From the NCBI RefSeq assembly GCF_024498295.1, contig NZ_CP101827.1, positions 1,554,001 through 1,618,000 of the forward strand: a stretch of DNA of 64,000 nucleotides, in the 5' to 3' direction. The DNA is from Thermocaproicibacter melissae (GTDB lineage Bacteria; Bacillota; Clostridia; Oscillospirales; Acutalibacteraceae). Made by a program: the position numbers and the translations under genes. Of the stretch, positions 33,624-42,031 are shown piece by piece. The notes beneath the pieces are model-generated. The model did not search any database and had not been told where the DNA came from. It saw only the letters and a program-made list of their open reading frames with translations. Each line of letters begins with the position of its first letter. Position 1 is the first letter of the stretch.

Positions 33624-33671
33624 AGTGTTCCTATTAAGGAATACTATAAAATGTTTTTGTCATTTTGTCAA
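33624..33671 (-). promoter_or_regulatory. TrmB-lysA promoter with palindromic operator
   Basis: Minus strand TTGACA (33666-33671), 17 nt, TATAGT (33643-33648). From the -10 downstream, AGTATTCCT-TAAT-AGGAACACT (33624-33645) is a near-perfect palindrome with core TTCCT/AGGAA, well placed to block transcription. Confidence 0.85.
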
Positions 33672-33800
33672 TATTCGGTGAATCTAGGAATGTTTTTATG
33701 CTGTTCCGGTGACTTTATTACATACATATTGATTGAGGCGGTATTATAATAAGGGCGTAAAAAGTTCTGAAAGATTTGGATTGGAAAGGATGTTTCGAGA

Positions 33801-34115
33801 ATGGCTGTAACGTCATTGAACACGGAAAATTTTGATTCAACGATCTCCGGCTCCAAGCTGCCGGTTCTGGTGGACTTTTGGGCATCTTGGTGCGGCCCGT
33901 GCCGTATGCTCTCCCCGATTGTGGACGAAATCGGGAATGAAAGCGACGGGCGCTACAAGGTCTGCAAAGTAAATGTTGATGAATCACCCGAGCTAGCCGA
34001 ACGTTTCAACGTCATGTCGATTCCGACTCTTTTGGTTTTTAAGGACGGAGAAGTTGTTGAGTCTTCGGTGGGCCTCTGCAGCAAGCAGGATATTCTGCGC
34101 ATGCTGGAGTCCTAA
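33801..34115 (+). CDS. trxA: Thioredoxin
   Basis: 104-aa cytoplasmic thioredoxin with the active site WCGPC (about residues 30-34), the buried Asp and the cis-Pro motif SIPTLLVF. Normal length. GGAAAGGATG precedes the ATG. It is followed by a strong terminator, so it is a separate unit from the HAD gene. No thioredoxin reductase gene is adjacent. Confidence 0.97.
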   Translation: MAVTSLNTENFDSTISGSKLPVLVDFWASWCGPCRMLSPIVDEIGNESDGRYKVCKVNVDESPELAERFNVMSIPTLLVFKDGEVVESSVGLCSKQDILRMLES

Positions 34116-34208
34116 GGCCTTTCGCCTTGACATCCCATCTAGCAGCAGATATAATGAACAGCGGGAATTGAAATTCGGCTCTGTATTTTGCAGGCATGCA
34201 CTGAAGCC

Positions 34209-34241
34209 GGGGACCGGAATCACCTCCGGTCCCCTTTTTTG
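34209..34241 (+). terminator. Terminator of trxA
   Basis: GGGGACCGGA (34209-34218) and TCCGGTCCCC (34225-34234) with six T immediately after. Confidence 0.93.
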
Positions 34242-34283
34242 TTTTGCCTGCATCTTGGAAAATTCGGGAGAGGGGTTGTTTAA

Positions 34284-34949
34284 ATGATAGAAGCAGTAAT
34301 TTTTGACATGGACGGCTTGATGTTTGGCACCGAGCAGCTTACGCGCGAGCTGTGGGACAAACTCGGCGAAGAACTCGGTTACCACAACATTTCTGTCATC
34401 ATACCTGAGACAATGGGCGTGCGTTTCAACGAAAGCGAGCCTATTTTCAAGCGCCGCTTCGGCCCCGACTTTCCGTTCACGGTATTTGCCGCAGAATACC
34501 TGCGCCGTTTTACGAAAGAAATTCAAACCCACGGAGTTCCGGTAAAGGAAGGTCTTTACGACCTCTTGGAATATCTGCGGCAGGAACATTTCATCTGCGC
34601 GATTGCTTCTTCCACCGTGCGGGAAAAAGTTCTCGAATACTGCAACAAAGCGAATGTCACACAATATTTTCAGACGTTCATCTGCGGCGACATGGTAGAA
34701 AAGTGTAAGCCGGACCCGCAGATTTACCTGACTACCGCGCAGGTACTCGGCATTGCGCCGTCCCGCTGCATGGTGCTTGAAGATTCGCCGAACGGCTGCC
34801 TCTCCGCAATTCGCGCGGGCATGAAAACCGTCATGGTGCCCGACCAAGTTCAGCCGACAGAGGAACTGCGTGCCAAACTGGCCGCCTGTGTTCCCACCCT
34901 GCGCGACGTGATTCCTCTGCTGAAAGAGGAACGGGAGGCACAGCCATAA
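34284..34949 (+). CDS. HAD-superfamily phosphatase (phosphoglucomutase/phosphatase subfamily)
   Basis: 221-aa HAD hydrolase. Motif I FDMDGLMFGT (Asp8 nucleophile, Asp10), a helical cap from about 15-80, motif II AIASST, motif III with KCKPDPQIY and motif IV EDSPNGCLSAIRAG are all present. The cap type fits the beta-phosphoglucomutase/phosphatase subfamily; the short AxSST motif and Lys suggest a phosphatase, substrate unknown. It is first of a three-gene overlapping set with YqxD and an FAD protein. Confidence 0.9.
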   Translation: MIEAVIFDMDGLMFGTEQLTRELWDKLGEELGYHNISVIIPETMGVRFNESEPIFKRRFGPDFPFTVFAAEYLRRFTKEIQTHGVPVKEGLYDLLEYLRQEHFICAIASSTVREKVLEYCNKANVTQYFQTFICGDMVEKCKPDPQIYLTTAQVLGIAPSRCMVLEDSPNGCLSAIRAGMKTVMVPDQVQPTEELRAKLAACVPTLRDVIPLLKEEREAQP

Positions 34950-35401
34950 AAATCCTTGTGGACGCAGACGCCTGCCCGGTAAAAGAAATCATCGTGCGGG
35001 AGGCAAAGCATCGGAACATCCCCGTGATTATGCTCATCGACACAAGCCATGAGCTGAACGACGGATACAGCACCGTCATCACCGTGGACCAAGGGCACGA
35101 CAGCGCCGATATCCGCCTTGTCAACCTGATTCAGCCCGGCGACATCGTGGTGACGCAGGATTACGGCGTGGCGGCGATGTCGCTCGGCAAGGGCGCAAAG
35201 GCGCTGAACCAGAACGGACTGATTTACAGCGCAGACAACATCGACCGTCTGCTGTTTGAACGGGCGCTCGGGCAGAAGATTCGCCGGGCGGGCGGAAAAT
35301 TCGGAAAGAACCGCAGACGTACCAAATCCGATGACGAAGCATTCCGAACCGCATTTCTCCATTTGCTTGACGAGGAAATTGGGAAAGGAGCAACGAAATG
35401 A
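34946..35401 (+). CDS. YqxD/YaiI family protein (DUF188), probable ATA start
   Basis: About 151 aa. The family N-terminus is usually MKIxVDADACPV; here the sequence reads IKILVDADACPVK in frame, beginning at an ATA (34946-34948) that overlaps the HAD stop and lies 7 nt after GGGAGG. The first standard start, GTG at 34958, is 19 nt from that site and would cut off the first beta strand. The conserved Asp residues (DADACP, DQGHDSAD, TQDYGVA) match the PIN/NYN-like fold, so a nuclease-like role is suspected but unproven. Its stop overlaps the next gene by ATGA. Confidence 0.82.
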   Translation: MKILVDADACPVKEIIVREAKHRNIPVIMLIDTSHELNDGYSTVITVDQGHDSADIRLVNLIQPGDIVVTQDYGVAAMSLGKGAKALNQNGLIYSADNIDRLLFERALGQKIRRAGGKFGKNRRRTKSDDEAFRTAFLHLLDEEIGKGATK

Positions 35402-36813
35402 AAAACTATGATGTCATTGTCGTAGGTGCCGGCCCGGCCGGTATCTTTACAGCATTGGAAATGGACCGACTCGCACCGGAGCGCAAAGTACTTGTGGTGG
35501 ATTCGGGCAACGCCATTGAGCATCGCGCCTGCCCCGCACGCACAACAGGGACCTGCGCGCACTGCGCCACCTGCAGCATCATGAACGGCTGGGCCGGCGC
35601 GGGAGCATTCTCCGACGGCAAGCTGTCGCTCTCAGAAGAAGTGGGCGGAAACATCACCGACTACCTCCCGGTGGACACAGTGCGCAGCCTGATTCAATAT
35701 GTGGACGGAATCTACCTGCAATATGGCGCGCCGGACAAAGTTTTCGGCCGAAACGACAAATTCGCCGAAAAAATTTCCTACAAAGCACGGCGGGAAAACA
35801 TTCGTCTTATTCCCTGCCCCGTGCGCCACATGGGAACGGAATATTCCTACATGGTGCTCAAGGCGATGTATGATTACCTCTCTTCTCGCCCGAACTTTGA
35901 GTTCCGCGAGCGCACTACGGCAAAATCCATCGTCACCGAAAACGGAACCGCCACTGGTGTGCGCCTTATGAACAAGGATGGAAAAGAGGAAACCGTTTCC
36001 GCACAATACATTGTACTGGCGCCGGGCCGCGGCGGTGCCGAATGGCTCAACCGCACCGCAAACGAACTCGGTCTTTCCGTCACAAACAATGAAGTGGATA
36101 TCGGCGTACGCGTAGAAGTACCGAACGCCGTTATGGACCCGCTGACGCAGCATCTCTACGAGGCGAAGCTGGTCTATTACTCAGACACATTTGAAAACAA
36201 AGTGCGAACCTTCTGCATGAACCCGGGCGGCATTGTGAGTGAGGAGCATTACGACACGCCGAGCGGCGGAATCGCCGTCGTCAATGGCCACTCCTATGCA
36301 GAGGAGGACCGTCTAACCGAAAACACGAACTTTGCCCTGCTCGTTTCCACGCGGTTTACCGAACCGTTCAACCAACCTATTGAATACGGCCGCTATATCG
36401 CCCAGCTTGGCAATATGCTCACGGGCGGCGGCATCATGGTACAGCGCCTCGGCGACCTTCTGCTCGGCAGGCGCACCGACGCGGGCCGTCTGGCGAAGTC
36501 CACTACCATACCGACGCTGAAAACGGCGGTGCCCGGCGACCTTTCGTTTGTTCTGCCCCACCGCCACCTGACAAGCATTGTTGAGGCGCTTCGCGCGTTC
36601 GACAAGCTCGCGCCCGGCCTTTACTCGAAAAACACCCTGCTCTACGGCGTGGAAGTGAAGTTCTACTCCTCTAAAGTAACCGTCGACAATCATTTTGAGA
36701 CACAGGTCAAAAATCTTTACGCCATCGGCGACGGTGCGGGCATTACGCGCGGCCTCATGCAGGCCTCCGTAACCGGCGTCGCGGTTGCGCGCGATATTGC
36801 CCAGAAAATATAG
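35398..36813 (+). CDS. FAD-dependent dehydrogenase of unknown substrate (COG2509 type)
   Basis: 471-aa flavoprotein. An N-terminal Rossmann motif VVGAGPAGIFTALEM binds FAD, followed by a cysteine-rich stretch (CPARTTGTCAHCATC) with four cysteines that is typical of this uncharacterised group, and GWAGAGAFSDGKL. A second conserved block APGRGGAEW and the C-terminal YAIGDGAGITRGLMQA complete the FAD site. No substrate is known to me. It overlaps yqxD by ATGA and ends at a strong terminator, so HAD, YqxD and this gene form one unit. Confidence 0.88.
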   Translation: MKNYDVIVVGAGPAGIFTALEMDRLAPERKVLVVDSGNAIEHRACPARTTGTCAHCATCSIMNGWAGAGAFSDGKLSLSEEVGGNITDYLPVDTVRSLIQYVDGIYLQYGAPDKVFGRNDKFAEKISYKARRENIRLIPCPVRHMGTEYSYMVLKAMYDYLSSRPNFEFRERTTAKSIVTENGTATGVRLMNKDGKEETVSAQYIVLAPGRGGAEWLNRTANELGLSVTNNEVDIGVRVEVPNAVMDPLTQHLYEAKLVYYSDTFENKVRTFCMNPGGIVSEEHYDTPSGGIAVVNGHSYAEEDRLTENTNFALLVSTRFTEPFNQPIEYGRYIAQLGNMLTGGGIMVQRLGDLLLGRRTDAGRLAKSTTIPTLKTAVPGDLSFVLPHRHLTSIVEALRAFDKLAPGLYSKNTLLYGVEVKFYSSKVTVDNHFETQVKNLYAIGDGAGITRGLMQASVTGVAVARDIAQKI

Positions 36814-36822
36814 CCACGAAGA

Positions 36823-36858
36823 GATCCCCGCAGCCATTTCGGCCGCGGGGATTTTTTT
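36823..36858. terminator. Terminator after the COG2509 gene
   Basis: GATCCCCGC and GCGGGGATT pair, with additional CC/GG in between, followed by seven T. Read on the minus strand it also follows a possible small ORF. Confidence 0.88.
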
Positions 36859-36991
36859 ATTCTTCGATTGTCTCCGGATTCTCGGGAGGCTGAAACGTCC
36901 GAACCATTTCTTTCATCCTTTCCGTCTGCTCCGGCAAGTTTCTTTCTGGTAGCCGTGCTTTCCCAAAATTATGAAAGCTATACAAATTCAT
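36857..36991 (-). CDS. Possible small ORF, 44 aa, unknown
   Basis: Minus-strand frame beginning MNLYSFHNFGKARLP and ending PPENPETIEE, closing directly at the terminator hairpin. The acidic Pro-rich C-terminus looks protein-like and the position before a hairpin is right, but no convincing ribosome binding site precedes the first ATG (an internal ATG has AAAGG). It is the only candidate in 36859-37049. Confidence 0.3.
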   Translation of the reverse strand: MNLYSFHNFGKARLPERNLPEQTERMKEMVRTFQPPENPETIEE

Positions 36992-37049
36992 CGAAAAAAA
37001 TTTTCAAAAGCAATGATTTAAATGAATGAAATATTATGCTTTTTTTCGA

Positions 37050-37079
37050 TTGACGGGGCAAAGAATTGGATGCTATAAT
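37050..37079 (+). promoter_or_regulatory. ilv operon promoter
   Basis: TTGACG (37050-37055), 18 nt, TATAAT (37074-37079) with TGC before it. The leader to the GTG start is only about 30 nt, so there is no T-box or peptide attenuator, which is unusual for branched-chain amino acid genes in Firmicutes. Confidence 0.82.
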
Positions 37080-37117
37080 CACAGTTATATAAATTTTCCA
37101 AAAAAGGAGTGACAGAC

Positions 37118-38737
37118 GTGATCAGCGGTGCGGAAATTATGGTCAAATGCCTTGAAATCGAAGGCGTGAAAACCGTATTTGGCTACCCGGGTGCAGCCAT
37201 CTGCCCGTTTTACGATTTTCTCTGCCGTTCCAAAATCGAACATGTTCTCGTGCGCGAGGAGCAGAACGCCGCCCATGAGGCGAGCGGCTACGCCCGCGCG
37301 GCAGGAGTGCCGGGCGTATGCGTGGCAACCTCCGGCCCCGGCGCGACCAACCTCATTACCGGAATCGCCACGGCGTACATGGACTCCGTGCCGCTTATTG
37401 CCATAACCGGCCAAGTGAACCAATGGCTTCTCGGCCGCGATGTCTTTCAGGAAGCCGACATCACTGGCGCCTGCGAATCCTTTACCAAACACTCCTACCT
37501 CGTGAAAAACGCGGCGGACCTTCCGCGTATTTTCAAAGAGGCTTTTCATATTGCCTCCACCGGACGTCCCGGTCCGGTGCTGATTGACGTTCCGACCGAT
37601 GTGCAGAAGCAGATGGTCGCCTCGTTCAGTTACCCGCAGAAAGCACAGATTCCCGGCTACAAGCCGCGCACGCAGGGTCATGCCATACAGATACGCAAGG
37701 CGGCAGAGGCCATTTCCAAGGCAAAGCGTCCGCTTCTGTGCTGCGGCGGCGGCGTTGTTCTCGCCGGGGCGCGCACCGAAATGATAGAATTTGCCGAAAA
37801 GACAGGCATCCCGATTGTTTCCACGATGATGGGCCTTGGCGTTGTACCGATGGACAGTCCGGTTTATCTCGGAATGATCGGCATGCACGGCCACGAGAAC
37901 GCGAACCGCGCCATGCACGACGCGGACCTGATTCTGCTCTGCGGCGCGCGCGTGGGCGACCGAGCGGTCTCCGACCCGCAGCAGGTATCCGACACCACCA
38001 AGATTGTGCATATTGATATTGACCCGGCGGAAATCGGCAAGAACATGGATGTCGACATTCCGATTGTGGGCGACATCCGCCTTGTTCTTCGCGCGCTTGC
38101 CGCGGAAACGGATTACACGGCTCCCGCCGAATGGATTGAACATGTAAAAGCCGAAAAAGCGGCATTTGTCCCGAAGGGTTCTCCCCGCGACGATTATGTG
38201 GAACCGCGCTCATTCATGCGCGTACTCTCCCGCATGATGGCGAAAAACGCCATCTTCTGCGCCGACGTCGGCCAAAACCAAATCTGGGCTGCAAAAAACT
38301 TTAATGTAAAGGAAGGCCGTTTTCTCACCTCGGGCGGCCTCGGGACCATGGGCTACGCTCTGCCTGCCGCCATCGGGGCCAAGCTGGCAAAACCGCACCG
38401 GCAGGTCGTCTGCGTTTGCGGCGACGGCTCCTTCCAAATGTCGATGTGCGAGCTTGCCACGCTGAAGCAGACCGGCGCAGACGTAAAGATTATCCTCATG
38501 GTGAACGAGCGTCTCGGCATGGTGTGGGAGCTTCAGACAAAGCTCTATGACGGCCGCCACACCGCGACCACGCTCACCGGCAGTCCGGACTTTGTGAAGC
38601 TCGCCGAAGCCTACGGGATTCCTGCGACGGAGGTCTCAAGCAATGCGCAGGCCGAGCTTGCCGCAAAGCGCATGCTGGAATCGGACGGCCCGTTCCTTCT
38701 CGTCTGCCGTGTTGACCCGGACGAACCGACTCTGTAA
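37118..38737 (+). CDS. ilvB: Acetolactate synthase, large subunit
   Basis: 539-aa ThDP-dependent catalytic subunit that condenses pyruvate (or 2-oxobutyrate) in valine, leucine and isoleucine synthesis. Landmarks: FGYPGAAICPFYD, the activating Glu in VREEQNAAHEASGYARA, the FAD/substrate segment RPGPVLIDVPTDVQ, and the ThDP motif GDGSFQMSMCELATLKQ...MVNE. An in-frame GTG at 37109 lies in the AAAAAGGAG site; the GTG at 37118 is 8 nt away and fits the usual N-terminus (ISGAEIMVKCL). First gene of ilvBNC. Confidence 0.96.
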   Translation: MISGAEIMVKCLEIEGVKTVFGYPGAAICPFYDFLCRSKIEHVLVREEQNAAHEASGYARAAGVPGVCVATSGPGATNLITGIATAYMDSVPLIAITGQVNQWLLGRDVFQEADITGACESFTKHSYLVKNAADLPRIFKEAFHIASTGRPGPVLIDVPTDVQKQMVASFSYPQKAQIPGYKPRTQGHAIQIRKAAEAISKAKRPLLCCGGGVVLAGARTEMIEFAEKTGIPIVSTMMGLGVVPMDSPVYLGMIGMHGHENANRAMHDADLILLCGARVGDRAVSDPQQVSDTTKIVHIDIDPAEIGKNMDVDIPIVGDIRLVLRALAAETDYTAPAEWIEHVKAEKAAFVPKGSPRDDYVEPRSFMRVLSRMMAKNAIFCADVGQNQIWAAKNFNVKEGRFLTSGGLGTMGYALPAAIGAKLAKPHRQVVCVCGDGSFQMSMCELATLKQTGADVKIILMVNERLGMVWELQTKLYDGRHTATTLTGSPDFVKLAEAYGIPATEVSSNAQAELAAKRMLESDGPFLLVCRVDPDEPTL

Positions 38738-38751
38738 GGGGGGAATGCGAA

Positions 38752-39258
38752 ATGAAACACACACTTTCCGTTCTCGTGGAAAATCAGCCGGGTGTCCTCT
38801 CCAAGGTAGCCGGACTGTTCTCCCGCAGAGGATTTAACATTGACAGCCTCGCCGTCGGCGTCACGCAGGACGCTGACATCTCCCGCATGACGATTGTGGT
38901 CGACGGCGATGAACATATTGTTGAGCAAGTGGAAAAGCAGCTGAACAAGCTGATTCCGGTCATTAAGGTTAAGGTGCTGGAACCGGGAATGTTCCTGAGC
39001 AGCGAACACGCACTCATCAAGGTCACCTGCCGGGCAAAGCAGCACGCCGAAATTATGAACATCGCCGAGCTGCTTCACGCGTCCATTGTGGATGTCTCCC
39101 CCGCTTCCCTCACGCTGGAGATTACCGGCAGTGAAGACCGTTTGAACACGCTTATCGGTCTGCTCAAACCTTACGGCATCAAAGAGGTCGTGCGCTCCGG
39201 CGCGCTCGCCATTGAAAAAGGTGCCTCAACCGCGCTCAAACAAAACGCCAAAGCATAG
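38752..39258 (+). CDS. ilvN: Acetolactate synthase, small (regulatory) subunit
   Basis: 168-aa subunit with an N-terminal ACT domain (LSVLVENQPGVLSKVAGLFSRR near residues 4-25 is the effector-binding start) and a C-terminal domain typical of the longer IlvH form. It activates IlvB and gives valine feedback control. It begins 14 nt after ilvB, with GGGGGGAA before the ATG. Length matches IlvH-type subunits of Firmicutes. Confidence 0.95.
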   Translation: MKHTLSVLVENQPGVLSKVAGLFSRRGFNIDSLAVGVTQDADISRMTIVVDGDEHIVEQVEKQLNKLIPVIKVKVLEPGMFLSSEHALIKVTCRAKQHAEIMNIAELLHASIVDVSPASLTLEITGSEDRLNTLIGLLKPYGIKEVVRSGALAIEKGASTALKQNAKA

Positions 39259-40350
<1,092 letters not shown>

Positions 40351-40357
40351 TTTTTCC

Positions 40358-40392
40358 AATCCCCTTCCGGTAAATTCGGAAGGGGATTTTTT
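40358..40392 (+). terminator. Terminator of ilvBNC
   Basis: AATCCCCTTCCG (40358-40369) and CGGAAGGGGATT (40377-40388) followed by a T run. Confidence 0.93.
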
Positions 40393-40402
40393 GTCAAAAC
40401 TA

Positions 40403-40431
40403 TTGAAGTGTCAGAAGGCAATTGCTATAAT
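40403..40431 (+). promoter_or_regulatory. Promoter of the DUF975 gene
   Basis: TTGAAG (40403-40408), 17 nt, TATAAT (40426-40431). Confidence 0.8.
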
Positions 40432-40492
40432 GGAAATAATAGGAAGTATGGGCAGCTAGCCTATCTTCTGGATTTTTTGGGAGTGAAATAGT

Positions 40493-41290
40493 ATGTGGGA
40501 CAGATCAATTTTGAAAAGTAACGCGCGTCTTGCCCTTTCGGGCAGCAAATACTGGACGGCGTTTGCTGCATGCGTTGTTGCCGCGCTCATCAGCAACATC
40601 TTCACTATTATTTTAGGATTTGTGATTAACAACATGTCTCATGTCAGCTATAGTTACAACTATGGTCCTAATAACTATGGCTACAGTATCGACTTCACAG
40701 ACGCACTTCGTTCGCCCGAAGTTAAATGGTTAAGCCTTCTTGAAATTCTGGTTACAATATTGGTAGTTTTTCCGCTTTCCGTAGGTCTTTCCCGTTTCTT
40801 TGTACATAACCGCTTCGGCGACACAAAATTTGAAACACTGTTCAGCAGTTTCAAACATGGTTACGGCAACTCCGTGGGAACGATGTTTGTAACGTATTTG
40901 ATCACCGTCCTGTGGAGCATGCTTTTCGTCATACCGGGCATCATTAAGTCCCTTCAGTACTGGCTGGTTCCGTTCCTTCTTTCGGATAATCCCAATATGT
41001 CCGGATCACGTGCACGGCAGCTCAGTCGCATGATGACCGACGGTGAAAAAGGCGCCATTTTCGTGCTGTATCTTTCCTTTATCGGATGGTTTTTTCTCGC
41101 TGCTATCGTAATCGAGATTGTCGGCGCGCTGTGTGGGCCAATCTCTATGCTTGCCGCTACTGTGATTACTTCGTTTGTCACGGCTTACGTGCAGGCAACT
41201 TTCGCCGAACTTTACATTTTTCTGCGTGACCGCGCCATTCAGTGCGGCATGGTGCGACCTGAAGAACTCGGTTTGGCGCCTCAAGCATAA
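40493..41290 (+). CDS. DUF975 integral membrane protein
   Basis: 265 aa with about five membrane segments (near 22-45, 85-107, 127-150, 183-207 and 212-235) and a Tyr/Asn-rich loop (about 50-68). The N-terminal cytosolic start WDRSILKSNARLALSG and the C-terminal tail ending in EELGLAPQA fit the DUF975 family common in Clostridia and Bacilli. No known function; it lacks transporter or enzyme motifs. Own promoter, separate from ilv. GGGAG lies before the ATG. Confidence 0.82.
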   Translation: MWDRSILKSNARLALSGSKYWTAFAACVVAALISNIFTIILGFVINNMSHVSYSYNYGPNNYGYSIDFTDALRSPEVKWLSLLEILVTILVVFPLSVGLSRFFVHNRFGDTKFETLFSSFKHGYGNSVGTMFVTYLITVLWSMLFVIPGIIKSLQYWLVPFLLSDNPNMSGSRARQLSRMMTDGEKGAIFVLYLSFIGWFFLAAIVIEIVGALCGPISMLAATVITSFVTAYVQATFAELYIFLRDRAIQCGMVRPEELGLAPQA

Positions 41291-41360
41291 TAAATTTTCA
41301 TGTTTCATTAAATTTTAGCCTGCTGCGGACGATATAGTGATTGGAAGATAATTTACAATT

Positions 41361-41882
41361 ATGGTCAGCAATGGCGAGGCGATTGGATTTATGGAAATTG
41401 AAAAAACTGCTTCGGCTGTCTCATCCGTACAGAATATTGCTGGTGCTGTTCAGTCCTCGAGTGCACAGAATTCACAGATTGAAGAACTACAGAGACTCGC
41501 CGATTCCATTCGCAAAATTGAAAACGATTGCCGCATTACAGCCAGAGTGCAGGGACTTTCCGGAACAGGATTGCAGATGAAGCTGCGTCAATATGACGAG
41601 CTTCTTTCCAAGGTTAACCAGCAGATTCGTGAACTACAGAGGAGAAGTCAGAATTCCGCAAAAAGGTTCAGCGTTTCCATGCTAAAATACAACACCGACG
41701 CAGCACGGGCCACGATGGGTTCAAACGGTAAAAGTATCAGTGAGGCAATTAATTCGCACAGGCAAAGTTTAATCACAAAATCACAATCAGCTGAAGCACA
41801 ACGCAAAGCGGAACAATCCGCAAAAGAGGCGTCACAGAATACGGCGATGTCTTTGAAAAACCGTATTGACGTTCGCATCTGA
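41361..41882 (+). CDS. Uncharacterised soluble coiled-coil protein
   Basis: Up to 173 aa with no signal peptide or membrane segment. Most of it is predicted coiled coil or long helix (ELQRLADSIRKIENDC, MKLRQYDELLSKVNQQI, then an Ala/Gln/Lys-rich helix near 140-160). I recognise no family. The start is uncertain: ATG 41361 has a weak TTGGAAGA site and ATG 41391 (MEIEKTASAV) has GCGAGG and TTGGA. It may be cotranscribed with the DUF975 gene 70 nt upstream. The coil and length are loosely like phage or secretion helper proteins, but that is not evidence of function. Confidence 0.6.
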   Translation: MVSNGEAIGFMEIEKTASAVSSVQNIAGAVQSSSAQNSQIEELQRLADSIRKIENDCRITARVQGLSGTGLQMKLRQYDELLSKVNQQIRELQRRSQNSAKRFSVSMLKYNTDAARATMGSNGKSISEAINSHRQSLITKSQSAEAQRKAEQSAKEASQNTAMSLKNRIDVRI

Positions 41883-41974
41883 GAAAGCGATACCGCTCGG
41901 GCAGGCAACTGCTTCGGGCGGTATTTCTTTGATGCGGAGATTCCTGCGGCAGGCATATCCTGCACAGAAAAACA

Positions 41975-42003
41975 GGTGCCGGAACCGAATTGGTTCCGGC
42001 ACC
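41975..42003. terminator. Terminator of the arabinoxylan operon (and of the coiled-coil gene)
   Basis: GGTGCCGGAACC (41975-41986) and GGTTCCGGCACC (41992-42003) form a 12-bp stem. On the minus strand TGTTTTTC follows; on the plus strand TCTTTCTT follows. It sits between convergent stops 41882 and 42032. Confidence 0.88.
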
Positions 42004-42031
42004 AGTCTTTCTTATGGAAAGAGTTGGCGAA

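Noticed and set aside
36814-37108. T-box leader for ilvB
   Set aside because: The promoter is only about 40 nt from the start; no T-box sequence or antiterminator is present.
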